This document shows positions 7,574-14,042 of a stretch of DNA of 15,043 nt, one piece after another. Made by a program: the position numbers and the translations under genes. The stretch is taken from positions 1 through 15,043 of the forward strand of contig CAMWRN010000029.1 of assembly GCA_947176675.1 (NCBI GenBank), in the 5' to 3' direction. The notes beneath the pieces are model-generated. The model was given only the letters and a program-made list of their open reading frames with translations, was not told the DNA's origin and did not search any database. Origin of the DNA: an uncultured Clostridia bacterium (GTDB taxonomy: Bacteria; Bacillota; Clostridia; Oscillospirales; Ruminococcaceae). The number at the start of each line of letters is the position of its first letter. The stretch's first letter is position 1.

Positions 7574-8033
7574 TTAAATTCTCCTTAGAAATATTTTTGC
7601 GGTAAATACGGCTGTCACCGCCGTAAATGTCAACGCGGCTTTCGATATAGGAAAAACCGTATTTTTCGTACAGCCCCACATGGTCGGTGCAGACAAATAT
7701 GGTGGGTACGCCGTTTTCCGCGGCGATCTCCTCACAGCGGAGGATAAGCCTGCCGACATACCTGTGTCCCCTATATTCGGGAAATGTGTATACAAAACCT
7801 ATCCAAGGGGACAGCGAATTATCGTCAATGCAGTCACGCTGTGCGAACGTCAGAAAGGAAACCAGACTGTCCCCCTCGGTGAGAAGCAGCAACGTCCCCT
7901 CACCGAGGTTCTCGTGAAAGGAATTTTCCTCGATAAACCGCACAAGAGTGGGTATCGCTCTCCAATCTCCCTTTTTGATTTCCGCAAGCCAGTAGTTTTG
8001 GTTGTCCGACTTGAAATAGTCAATTATTTCCAT
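7560..8033 (-). CDS. GNAT-family N-acetyltransferase upstream of nspC
   Basis: This 157-residue single-domain acetyltransferase has the acetyl-CoA loop region in FPEYRGHRYVGRLIL, preceded by the strand SPWIGFVYT and followed by the C-terminal GLYEKYGFSYIES segment common in GNATs. I chose ATG at 8033 because AAGGAG lies 7 nt upstream, inside the end of the DUF896 gene. A longer frame from TTG at 8054 has no ribosome binding site. It starts 4 nt after the DUF896 stop and overlaps nspC by 14 nt, so it is in a coupled operon. The position suggests possible polyamine acetylation, but that is only inference; many GNATs have unrelated substrates. Confidence 0.88.
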   Translation of the reverse strand: MEIIDYFKSDNQNYWLAEIKKGDWRAIPTLVRFIEENSFHENLGEGTLLLLTEGDSLVSFLTFAQRDCIDDNSLSPWIGFVYTFPEYRGHRYVGRLILRCEEIAAENGVPTIFVCTDHVGLYEKYGFSYIESRVDIYGGDSRIYRKNISKENLNVKF

Positions 8034-8037
8034 AGCA

Positions 8038-8214
8038 TTACTCCTTATCAACAATTTCGATATTTTTAAGCTGTCCCTCTAAATTGGCTTTAACGCCGTC
8101 GCGGTACTCCTGTCGCAGAGCCGCCTGCTCGGATTTTTCTGCCTCTGTAAGTCCCTCCGCCGTGCGGGATTTTCTCGCCAGCTCATTTATCCTATCAATT
8201 TTTTCCTTAGTCAT
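8038..8214 (-). CDS. DUF896 (YnzC-like) small protein, copy A
   Basis: This 58-residue protein begins MTKEKIDRINELARKSRT and continues with an EGLTEAEKSEQAALRQEY segment, the classic two-helix hairpin pattern of the DUF896/YnzC family of Firmicutes. The function of the family is not firmly known. AAAGGAG lies 7 nt before the ATG. The start overlaps the stop of the kinase gene by 8 nt (ATGACTAA), and the AAGGAG at its own 3' end serves the GNAT gene, so the three are translationally coupled. The tail ends NIEIVDKE, which I take as the ancestral C-terminus because it joins the unique downstream sequence. All but its last few codons lie inside the duplicated unit. Confidence 0.88.
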   Translation of the reverse strand: MTKEKIDRINELARKSRTAEGLTEAEKSEQAALRQEYRDGVKANLEGQLKNIEIVDKE

Positions 8215-8716
8215 TTCGGTACTCCTTTTCTAATTTTTGTAAATATTCGTCCGCCTCTTGCCTTGATTTAAAAATTATAACATTTTTGTCACTATAGTTA
8301 TCCAGCATTCGGTATATTTCGGGCAGTTTTTCCTTGGGAAAATCAACTATCCACTGCCTGAATTCCTCGTCAAGTTCGTTCTCGACCCAAGGCATATCCT
8401 CACGCTTTTTGCCGACTCTTGACGCTGCTCCCGCCAGACAAACGTCCAGGGGAAAGTCAAGTAAAAAAACAGTGTCACATTTTTCCATCCGCGTTTCAAT
8501 GGTTCGCTGATAGTTGCCGTCGATTATCCACTTGTCGGTACGTAAAATTTCGTCCAGCCGACTGTCAAATTCTTCCCTTGTGACAGTAGTCCTATCGGGT
8601 TTGTGATTGATCATGTCAAGATGATAAAGCGGCAGTCCCGTTATGTCCCGCAAACGGCGCGAAAACGTACTTTTTCCCGCCCCGGGGCTGCCTATTACAA
8701 TAATTTTTTTAAACAC
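8207..8716 (-). CDS. P-loop kinase (adenylate kinase-like / FlaR-like), copy A
   Basis: This 169-residue small P-loop NTPase starts MFKKIIVIG and has a Walker A motif GSPGAGKS at residues 9-16. LPLYHLDMINHKPD and WIIDGNY segments follow, then a hydrophobic strand DTVFLLDFPLDV. This layout is known from the 'topology modulation'/AAA_17-type kinases related to shikimate and adenylate kinases; the true substrate is not established. The body is the same as copy B downstream in the duplication. The shared GTG at 8716 gives the start most like the family. TTG at 8728 is an alternative. Unlike copy B it lacks the ATGAGG upstream context, but the DUF896-B stop overlaps its start by 8 nt, so coupling may drive translation. 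Confidence 0.85.
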   Translation of the reverse strand: MFKKIIVIGSPGAGKSTFSRRLRDITGLPLYHLDMINHKPDRTTVTREEFDSRLDEILRTDKWIIDGNYQRTIETRMEKCDTVFLLDFPLDVCLAGAASRVGKKREDMPWVENELDEEFRQWIVDFPKEKLPEIYRMLDNYSDKNVIIFKSRQEADEYLQKLEKEYRND

Positions 8717-8888
8717 AACCGCCAACAATTTCGATATTTTTAAGCTGTCCCTCTAAATTGGCTTTAACGCCGTCGCGGTACTCCTGTCGCAGAGCCGCCT
8801 GCTCGGATTTTTCTGCCTCTGTAAGTCCCTCCGCCGTGCGGGATTTTCTCGCCAGCTCATTTATCCTATCAATTTTTTCCTTAGTCAT
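8709..8888 (-). CDS. DUF896 (YnzC-like) small protein, copy B with altered tail
   Basis: This 59-residue second copy is identical to copy A through NIEIV. At the duplication junction it reads into the sequence before the kinase start, giving the new tail GGCV and a TAA at 8711-8709. The ribosome binding site and the 8-nt ATGACTAA overlap with the preceding kinase are the same as in copy A. Its new stop overlaps the GTG start of kinase copy A by 8 nt. The two-helix core is intact, so the product may still fold. It exists only if the duplication is real and not an assembly error. Confidence 0.78.
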   Translation of the reverse strand: MTKEKIDRINELARKSRTAEGLTEAEKSEQAALRQEYRDGVKANLEGQLKNIEIVGGCV

Positions 8889-9405
8889 TTCGGTACTCCT
8901 TTTCTAATTTTTGTAAATATTCGTCCGCCTCTTGCCTTGATTTAAAAATTATAACATTTTTGTCACTATAGTTATCCAGCATTCGGTATATTTCGGGCAG
9001 TTTTTCCTTGGGAAAATCAACTATCCACTGCCTGAATTCCTCGTCAAGTTCGTTCTCGACCCAAGGCATATCCTCACGCTTTTTGCCGACTCTTGACGCT
9101 GCTCCCGCCAGACAAACGTCCAGGGGAAAGTCAAGTAAAAAAACAGTGTCACATTTTTCCATCCGCGTTTCAATGGTTCGCTGATAGTTGCCGTCGATTA
9201 TCCACTTGTCGGTACGTAAAATTTCGTCCAGCCGACTGTCAAATTCTTCCCTTGTGACAGTAGTCCTATCGGGTTTGTGATTGATCATGTCAAGATGATA
9301 AAGCGGCAGTCCCGTTATGTCCCGCAAACGGCGCGAAAACGTACTTTTTCCCGCCCCGGGGCTGCCTATTACAATAATTTTTTTAAACACAACCGCCAAC
9401 CTCAT
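8881..9405 (-). CDS. P-loop kinase (adenylate kinase-like / FlaR-like), copy B
   Basis: This is the first gene of the polycistronic run, with the same kinase body as copy A: Walker A GSPGAGKS, LDMINHKPD, WIIDGNY and FLLDFPLDV. The frame reaches ATG at 9405 (MRLAVVFKK, 174 residues). The family-typical start may instead be the GTG at 9390, with AGG 9 nt upstream. It joins the unique sequence on the ackA side, so this copy carries the ancestral upstream context. Only 12 nt separate the ATG from the hairpin at 9418-9461, and I find no promoter in that space. It is probably transcribed from ackA through the hairpin, or from an unrecognised promoter within the ackA end. Confidence 0.86.
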   Translation of the reverse strand: MRLAVVFKKIIVIGSPGAGKSTFSRRLRDITGLPLYHLDMINHKPDRTTVTREEFDSRLDEILRTDKWIIDGNYQRTIETRMEKCDTVFLLDFPLDVCLAGAASRVGKKREDMPWVENELDEEFRQWIVDFPKEKLPEIYRMLDNYSDKNVIIFKSRQEADEYLQKLEKEYRND

Positions 9406-9417
9406 TCTGTAAAACTA

Positions 9418-9461
9418 AGGGCGGGAGCAAAACATCTTAATGCAGATGTTTGACCCGCCCT
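9418..9461 (-). terminator. Long hairpin after ackA, probable terminator
   Basis: The outer stem AGGGCGGG/CCCGCCCT (9418-9425 with 9454-9461) and inner stem AAACATCT/AGATGTTT (9430-9437 with 9444-9451) form one extended hairpin. On the minus strand it follows the ackA stop by about 22 nt and leads into a weak T-rich tract (TTAGTTTTAC). It is best read as the ackA terminator, possibly leaky, because the kinase operon begins immediately after it. Confidence 0.75.
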
Positions 9462-9482
9462 ATCCAAATATTTCAAAAGATA

Positions 9483-10682
9483 TTATTTACTGATAAGTTC
9501 CAGCGTATCTCTTGCAATAAGAAGCTCCTCGTTGGTGGGAACTACCCAAACCTCAACCTTAGAGTCCGCCGTAGATATCTTTTTCAGCTCGCCGTGGATA
9601 GTCTTATTCAGCTCGTTGTCAATTTTGATACCGAAGAAATCCATGTCAGCGCAAACGCCCTCGCGGACTTCGGAAGCGTTCTCACCGATACCGCCAGTGA
9701 ACAGAACAGCATCAAGACCGTTCATAGCAGCAGCGTAAGAGCCAATATACTTCTTTATCTCGTACTGGAGCATTTCGGAAACCAGTTTAGCCCTCTTATC
9801 GCCGTGAGCCGCAGCGCCGGAAATGTCACGGTTATCGGAGGAAACGCCCGATACGCCCAAAAATCCTGACTTCTTGTTCATATATTCGCTCATTTCCTTT
9901 GTGGTAAATCCATGCTTTTCAGCAACAAAGGTTACAGCGGAGGGGTCGACGCTTCCCGTTCTTGTACCCATTACAACGCCGTCAAGAGGAGTAAATCCCA
10001 TTGATGTGTCGATAGACTTTCCGCCCTGTACCGCAGTTATGGAGGAACCGTTGCCAAGGTGGCAGGAAACTATCTTCAGATCCTTGATGTCTTTGCCCAT
10101 TGCTTCTGCAAGAGCTGCGGAAACGAACCTGTGGGACGTGCCGTGGAAACCGTATTTTCTTACATGGTACTTCTCATAATCCTCGTAGGGAAGTCCGTAC
10201 ATAAAAGCCTTTTCGGGCATTGTCTGGTGAAAAGCGGTATCGAAAACAACGACCTGCGGAACATTTTCAGGAAGAACCTTTTTACACGCCCAAAGCGCAA
10301 GAGCGTGAGGGTGGTTATGTACGGGAGCAAGATCCTGCAAATCGTCTATCTGCTGGATTACCTCGTCTGTAACAAGTGTGGTCTTGTCGAACACCTCTGC
10401 GCCCTGTACGATTCTGTGGCCCACAGCTGAAATCTCGTCCATGGATTTGATAACAGAAGCGTCTCCCGTTGTGAGCACCTCAACCAGCTTTTCAAAGGCC
10501 TCAGTGTGAGTGGGAAAATCGCAGTCTGCGTCAACGGTTCTGCCGTCGAAAGTCTTGTGGGCAATGTGACCGCCGATACCTATTCTGTCACAGTTACCTT
10601 TAGCGATAACGCTTTCATCGTCCATATTGAGAAGCTGATACTTGAGAGAAGAACTTCCCGCGTTTACTACAAGAATTAACAT
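9483..10682 (-). CDS. ackA: Acetate kinase
   Basis: This 399-residue enzyme interconverts acetyl phosphate + ADP and acetate + ATP, giving the substrate-level ATP of fermentation. The family signature at the N-terminus (LILVVNAGSSSLKYQL) is present, as are VVFDTAFHQTMP, the GFHGTSHRFV segment, the nucleotide-binding CHLGNGSSITAV, MGTRTGSVDP and the C-terminal LFTGGIGENASEVRE. The length is standard and all key stretches are intact. ATG 10682 has AAAGG about 11 nt upstream. A consensus promoter precedes it and a hairpin follows. The usual partner pta is not in the window. It is divergent from tmcAL. Confidence 0.98.
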   Translation of the reverse strand: MLILVVNAGSSSLKYQLLNMDDESVIAKGNCDRIGIGGHIAHKTFDGRTVDADCDFPTHTEAFEKLVEVLTTGDASVIKSMDEISAVGHRIVQGAEVFDKTTLVTDEVIQQIDDLQDLAPVHNHPHALALWACKKVLPENVPQVVVFDTAFHQTMPEKAFMYGLPYEDYEKYHVRKYGFHGTSHRFVSAALAEAMGKDIKDLKIVSCHLGNGSSITAVQGGKSIDTSMGFTPLDGVVMGTRTGSVDPSAVTFVAEKHGFTTKEMSEYMNKKSGFLGVSGVSSDNRDISGAAAHGDKRAKLVSEMLQYEIKKYIGSYAAAMNGLDAVLFTGGIGENASEVREGVCADMDFFGIKIDNELNKTIHGELKKISTADSKVEVWVVPTNEELLIARDTLELISK

Positions 10683-10726
10683 AAAATTTCAGACCTTTCT
10701 TTTTTTATTCAAAAAATTCCGAAAAC

Positions 10727-10755
10727 ATTATACCACTTTCAACAGAAAAAATCAA
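10727..10755 (-). promoter_or_regulatory. Sigma-A promoter for ackA
   Basis: On the minus strand TTGATT (10755-10750), a 17-bp spacer and a perfect TATAAT (10732-10727) lie about 45 bp before the ackA ATG. The predicted leader is short and T-rich, without an obvious riboswitch. Confidence 0.85.
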
Positions 10756-10776
10756 GCATTTCAACATATTTTTTAC

Positions 10777-10786
10777 AGTCCGGACT
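10777..10786. promoter_or_regulatory. Perfect palindrome between ackA and tmcAL, candidate operator
   Basis: AGTCCGGACT is a perfect 10-bp palindrome in an otherwise AT-rich divergent region. It is centred about 29 bp upstream of the ackA -35 box, a position suited to an activator, and about 80 bp upstream of the tmcAL -35 box. It does not match the CcpA cre consensus. The binding protein is unknown. Confidence 0.35.
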
Positions 10787-10862
10787 AAGTGTGTAAAAAA
10801 AGTTAACCGAAGTTTTACTCATTTTTAATAAACCGTTTACCGTCCGAACATAATAAAGGTAC

Positions 10863-10891
10863 TTGCCAAATCCAATAATATATGGTATACT
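10863..10891 (+). promoter_or_regulatory. Sigma-A promoter for tmcAL
   Basis: TTGCCA (10863-10868), a 17-bp spacer and TATACT (10886-10891) form a good sigma-A promoter about 47 bp before the tmcAL ATG. The same pair of hexamers with the same spacing is used before the secreted-protein gene at 12255-12283. Confidence 0.82.
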
Positions 10892-10937
10892 AAGTAATGA
10901 ATATTGCTAAAACGCAAAGCGGAGGTATACAAATCAG

Positions 10938-12146
10938 ATGAAAACATACGGAATTATATGCGAATATAACCCTTTCCACAATGGACATATTTATCAGATC
11001 GAGGAGACCCGCAAGCAAGGCGCGACCCATATCGTCGCTATTATGAGCGGCAACTACGTCCAAAGGGGCGACGTTGCCATGATGGATAAATTCGCTCGTG
11101 CAAAGACTGCCGTAAGCAACGGCGTAGACTTGGTCATCGAGCTGCCCGTGGTGTATTCCCTTGCAAGCGCAAACTTTTTCGCAAGGGCGGGAGTTATGAT
11201 GCTCGGCGCACTTGGCTGTGTGGACGGCATCTCTTTCGGCAGCGAATGCGGAGACATCGAGCTTCTCAAAAATGCGGCAATGGCATCAATAAACGCGTCT
11301 AAGCCCGAAAAGATCAAGCCCTTGGTGGAGCAGGGAATGTCCTTCCCACAGGCTGTACAGCAGGCTATCGCACTGGAGTACGGTCCTATCATAGCTTCGG
11401 TATTCGACTCTCCCAACAACACCCTTGCAGTGGAGTACCTGAAAGCAATAAAGCTGCTTAATCTTGAGTTTGAGACCTATACAGTAAAGCGCAAGGGTGC
11501 GGAGCACGACAGTCCCGACTCGTCGGAGGGCATTGCAAGCGCAAGCCTTATCCGCAGCATGATCGAGGACGGAGAGGATATAAGTCCCTACGTTCCCAAG
11601 GAAACTGCCGAGCTTGCCAAAGAGTATGAGGAAAAAGAACTGCTGGCATATTTTGACAATCTCGAAAGAGAGCTGCTTTATGTACTGCGTTCAATGATAC
11701 CGCCCGCAATAGCGGAATGTCCCGACGTTGACCCCGGTCTGGCAAATTTCATTTTCCGCGCAGGAATAGACGCGAAATCACTTGACGAATTCCTTGATAT
11801 AGTAGGTACGAAAAGGTATACTCTCGCTAAGATAAGAAGAGTCCTGCTCAACCTTTATATAGGCACAAAAGCCTCCGATCTTATGATAATGCCCCCTTAT
11901 GGAAGAATACTTGCGTTCAACGAAAAGGGCAGCGAGATACTGAAAGCCGCCAAGGAAAAGGCTGAGGACAACAAGCTTGCCATTCCTTTCGATACGTCGC
12001 TTAAAGATATCATAGAACTTAAGCGTCCCCCCATAAGCAGATTTGCGGATATTTCAAACAGAGCCACAAATCTTTACGGTCTCGCTTCAAGGACTATCCG
12101 TCCCTGCGCAGAGGATTTTACCGCTAAAATCGAAATACAGAAATAA
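10938..12146 (+). CDS. tmcAL: tRNA(Met) cytidine acetate ligase (YlbM family)
   Basis: This 402-residue enzyme activates acetate with ATP and acetylates C34 of elongator tRNA-Met (ac4C), helping accurate reading of AUG. The N-terminus IICEYNPFHNGHIYQI contains the HxGH nucleotidyltransferase motif (H14-H17). MSGNYVQRGDVA and DLVIELP are typical of the family, as is the ASASLIRSMI stretch near residue 205, which corresponds to the family's Ser/Arg ATP-binding region. The length is normal. GGAGG lies 12 nt before the ATG, a somewhat long spacing. It is divergent from ackA, whose product generates the acetate substrate. ylbM and ackA are neighbours in many Firmicutes, to my knowledge. No clear terminator follows it. 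Confidence 0.95.
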   Translation: MKTYGIICEYNPFHNGHIYQIEETRKQGATHIVAIMSGNYVQRGDVAMMDKFARAKTAVSNGVDLVIELPVVYSLASANFFARAGVMMLGALGCVDGISFGSECGDIELLKNAAMASINASKPEKIKPLVEQGMSFPQAVQQAIALEYGPIIASVFDSPNNTLAVEYLKAIKLLNLEFETYTVKRKGAEHDSPDSSEGIASASLIRSMIEDGEDISPYVPKETAELAKEYEEKELLAYFDNLERELLYVLRSMIPPAIAECPDVDPGLANFIFRAGIDAKSLDEFLDIVGTKRYTLAKIRRVLLNLYIGTKASDLMIMPPYGRILAFNEKGSEILKAAKEKAEDNKLAIPFDTSLKDIIELKRPPISRFADISNRATNLYGLASRTIRPCAEDFTAKIEIQK

Positions 12147-12156
12147 TTTACAGCAT

Positions 12157-12288
12157 TTGTAATTAGTTTACAATATTTATTCGTTTTGTAACCTTTTGAC
12201 ATTGTTTTCTCTCAATTCGTCATAAAATTGTAATATATTTCGTTGAAAAAGCTATTGCCAAAACAGAAAAAATATTGTATACTTGTAA
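12157..12288. promoter_or_regulatory. Cluster of TTGTAA words upstream of the secreted-protein gene
   Basis: The hexamer TTGTAA occurs at 12157, 12186, 12228 and 12283, with its complement TTACAA at 12168. The first two copies form an inverted pair separated by 5 bp. The cluster spans the region between tmcAL and the promoter at 12255-12283, with the last copy just after the -10 box. The AT-rich background raises the chance rate, so an operator function is only a possibility. Confidence 0.3.
12255..12283 (+). promoter_or_regulatory. Sigma-A promoter for the secreted-protein gene
   Basis: TTGCCA (12255-12260), a 17-bp spacer and TATACT (12278-12283) give a predicted start near 12290 and a leader of about 70 nt. 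Confidence 0.82.
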
Positions 12289-12316
12289 GTAAGCAAAATT
12301 TATTTTTCGCAATAAC

Positions 12317-12331
12317 TGCCTTTAAAAGGCA
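12317..12331 (+). promoter_or_regulatory. Small leader hairpin before the secreted-protein gene
   Basis: TGCCTTT-A-AAAGGCA is a 7-bp inverted repeat around one base. It lies between the predicted transcription start and the ribosome binding site AAAGGAG (12347-12353). It could stabilise the 5' end or hide nothing at all; there is no T-run. Confidence 0.4.
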
Positions 12332-12361
12332 TGAAAACCAATTTGCAAAGGAGATTTTAAA

Positions 12362-13906
12362 ATGAAAAAGAAAACTTTAGGCAGAGTTGCCGCAGCAAGC
12401 TTGGCAGCTATGACGGCTGTTTCCGCTATGAGCATTACCGCAAGCGCCGATATCGGATATGATACCACTGGCAAAATAAACGGTACTGTTTATCAGGTAA
12501 CCACAACTACAGGCGGAGGAACTGACGAGAATGGTGTTCCCGTTCGTCCTACCACCACTACTGCGTACTACATCAATCTGAGCAGTATCCCTCAGGGTTC
12601 GAGCTATACTACTGTAAATGTTACCACTGCTTTTGGCTACGGTGCAAACGTATATGTTAAAGACGGCGTAATTTCAAAGACCAATACAGCCGGCTCAACC
12701 GCACTGGTTACTACCACTGCCGGTCAGAATACAAGCACCCCCGGCTACAGCTATCAGTATGCTTCAAGCACAAACAACGTTTACCTCGGCACAAACGGAA
12801 AGTATTATCCTAACCTTTCCAGCTTGTACGCTTCCGGAACATCTCTTGCCGCAACAAAGAAACCGGATGGTCTCACTTACGGCGAGACTCTGAGTTCTTC
12901 TGCAAGCGGTCTTGTATATTTTGACAGAGACACAGGTACATTCAGTTCTGTTCCTATAGGCGATTATGTGCAGATTTTAGGCTACTCCAGCAACTACGAC
13001 TACAATGACTACAACAAGCCCAGCAACTACGATACATATGACGTTTACAAAGTAGGAAACACTTATTATCCTACACTCAGCTCCGCTCTTGCCGCTGCTG
13101 CAAACAACTACAGCCTTATCACAAAGATCTATGACTACAGCAGACCGCAGACCAACTACTTCAGCAAGACCACAGGAAGATATTATGCTACATATGCGGA
13201 CGCTCTCAAAGCTTCCGGAAACAGTTCATCCAATGTTTATACATTCAGCTACTATACCAATGACAACTACTATGACTATCTGTACGGCTACGGTTACGGC
13301 TACGCAGATCCTTATTACTACTACTGGCTCGACAGACAGAACAACAAAAACGATGACACAACAAGCTCCACAAGCGATTCCACAACTGCTTCCGTAGGAA
13401 ACAGAAAGGGCTGGACAGCTGTTGCAAAATATCTTGGTTCTCTTAAGAACGGTTCCAGCGTTACAGTAAGTATGAACAATGAAACTTCTATTCCTTCTTC
13501 TGTAACATCTGCTATCAAAGGCAAAAACATTACCGTCAGATTTACTCTCAAGAACGGTGTTGTATTTGCTATCAACGGCAACGATATCTCCACAGCTTCT
13601 TCTATCGACATTGATACAGCTTACAATACCAATATGGTTCCCACCAAACTCGTAAAAGCAGCTTACAAGAAGAATGACGCTGTAAGCAGCGCTCAGATTA
13701 CGATCAGCGGAGGTTCCTTCGGCGCTGATGCTGACGTTACAGTTAAGTTCGCTACAAAGCGTGCAGGCTGTACTGCTAAGCTTTACCGCTACAACGCTGC
13801 AAGGGAAACACTTTCTCTTGTTTCCACAGCTAAGGTTCAGAGTACCGGTAAGTGTACTTTCGGCGATGTTGACCAGGGCGGTAACTTTGTTATCACACTT
13901 TCTTAA
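12362..13906 (+). CDS. Secreted Thr/Tyr-rich repeat protein of unknown function
   Basis: This 514-residue exported protein has a clear Sec signal peptide (about 1-29, cleavage near ASA-D). Parts are: a Thr-rich region (about 43-125); imperfect repeats built on a 'G-x-YY-P-x-LSS-A' core (YY at 148-149, 236-237 and 274-275, with a weaker relative at 69-70); a Tyr-rich patch (about 297-322, many YG and YY pairs); a Ser/Thr/Asn linker (about 325-345); and a C-terminal beta-rich domain (about 349-514, starting GWTAVAKYLGSL). That last domain resembles one I associate with secreted proteins of Ruminococcus. No LPxTG motif, membrane anchor or catalytic motif is seen. AAAGGAG lies 8 nt before the ATG. 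It has its own promoter and leader hairpin, and its codons look well adapted. A surface, adhesion or matrix role is plausible but unproven. Confidence 0.88.
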   Translation: MKKKTLGRVAAASLAAMTAVSAMSITASADIGYDTTGKINGTVYQVTTTTGGGTDENGVPVRPTTTTAYYINLSSIPQGSSYTTVNVTTAFGYGANVYVKDGVISKTNTAGSTALVTTTAGQNTSTPGYSYQYASSTNNVYLGTNGKYYPNLSSLYASGTSLAATKKPDGLTYGETLSSSASGLVYFDRDTGTFSSVPIGDYVQILGYSSNYDYNDYNKPSNYDTYDVYKVGNTYYPTLSSALAAAANNYSLITKIYDYSRPQTNYFSKTTGRYYATYADALKASGNSSSNVYTFSYYTNDNYYDYLYGYGYGYADPYYYYWLDRQNNKNDDTTSSTSDSTTASVGNRKGWTAVAKYLGSLKNGSSVTVSMNNETSIPSSVTSAIKGKNITVRFTLKNGVVFAINGNDISTASSIDIDTAYNTNMVPTKLVKAAYKKNDAVSSAQITISGGSFGADADVTVKFATKRAGCTAKLYRYNAARETLSLVSTAKVQSTGKCTFGDVDQGGNFVITLS

Positions 13907-13916
13907 CAAAAAGCCC

Positions 13917-13945
13917 TTGACAAGAAGCATATTTTGTGGTATACT
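13917..13945 (+). promoter_or_regulatory. Sigma-A promoter for rpmE
   Basis: TTGACA (13917-13922), a 17-bp spacer and TATACT (13940-13945) form a very strong promoter. It starts only 10 nt after the stop of the secreted-protein gene, and no terminator lies between, so read-through into rpmE is likely too. Confidence 0.88.
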
Positions 13946-13951
13946 ATATTA

Positions 13952-14042
13952 CCGTAAGTGATTAGGTAGCACTACTGTCCGATATGTTGTGATGGGCTGC
14001 TATGCAATCATAAATATATTGGAAAGAAATGAGGTGCTGACC
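13952..14042 (+). promoter_or_regulatory. rpmE 5' leader, possible L31 autoregulatory RNA
   Basis: The roughly 90-nt leader has an outer pairing TAGCA (13967-13971) with TGCTA (13998-14002) and an adjoining CAC/GTG pair, giving an interrupted stem. Ribosomal protein leaders for L31 are known in Firmicutes and other bacteria. The pairing here is short, so I call it a candidate only. The ribosome binding site GAGGTG (14031-14036) lies outside the stem. Confidence 0.35.

Larger units (their letters stand above)
8049..9400. repeat. Direct tandem duplication, period 674 bp, kinase plus DUF896
   Basis: Unit one is 8049-8722 and unit two is 8723-9396, each followed by CAAC (8723-8726 and 9397-9400). 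The sequences diverge at 8727 versus 9401 and, on the other side, at 8048 versus 8722. I compared the two copies line by line and saw no mismatch. The four-base CAAC shared at the junction fits microhomology-type or slippage duplication. No inverted repeats, target-site duplication or transposase gene accompany it. Perfect identity means either a very recent event or an artefact of assembly. Confidence 0.95.

Noticed and set aside
8034..8054. TTG start at 8054 for the GNAT upstream of nspC
   Set aside because: It would run through the DUF896 coding end without a ribosome binding site. ATG 8033 has AAGGAG at the proper distance.
8049..9400. Repeat considered as an insertion sequence or CRISPR-like array
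   Set aside because: There are only two long copies, with no transposase, terminal inverted repeats, spacers or flanking target duplication, and it encodes ordinary operon genes.
12196..12201. Second TTGACA box upstream of the secreted-protein gene
   Set aside because: No acceptable -10 hexamer lies 16-18 bp downstream, and the TTGCCA-17-TATACT promoter is nearer and complete.
12331..12360. Nine-codon leader ORF (MKTNLQRRF) ending just before the secreted-protein start
   Set aside because: It has no usable ribosome binding site and begins inside the hairpin arm. It is most likely chance.
13226..13930. Long open frame on the minus strand opposite the secreted-protein gene
   Set aside because: It is a shadow of the Tyr/Thr-rich codons, its translation is low-complexity and resembles no family, and it lacks a ribosome binding site.
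13989..14042. N-terminal extension of L31
   Set aside because: The family starts at MKQGIHP, and the ribosome binding site at 14031-14036 fixes the start at 14043.
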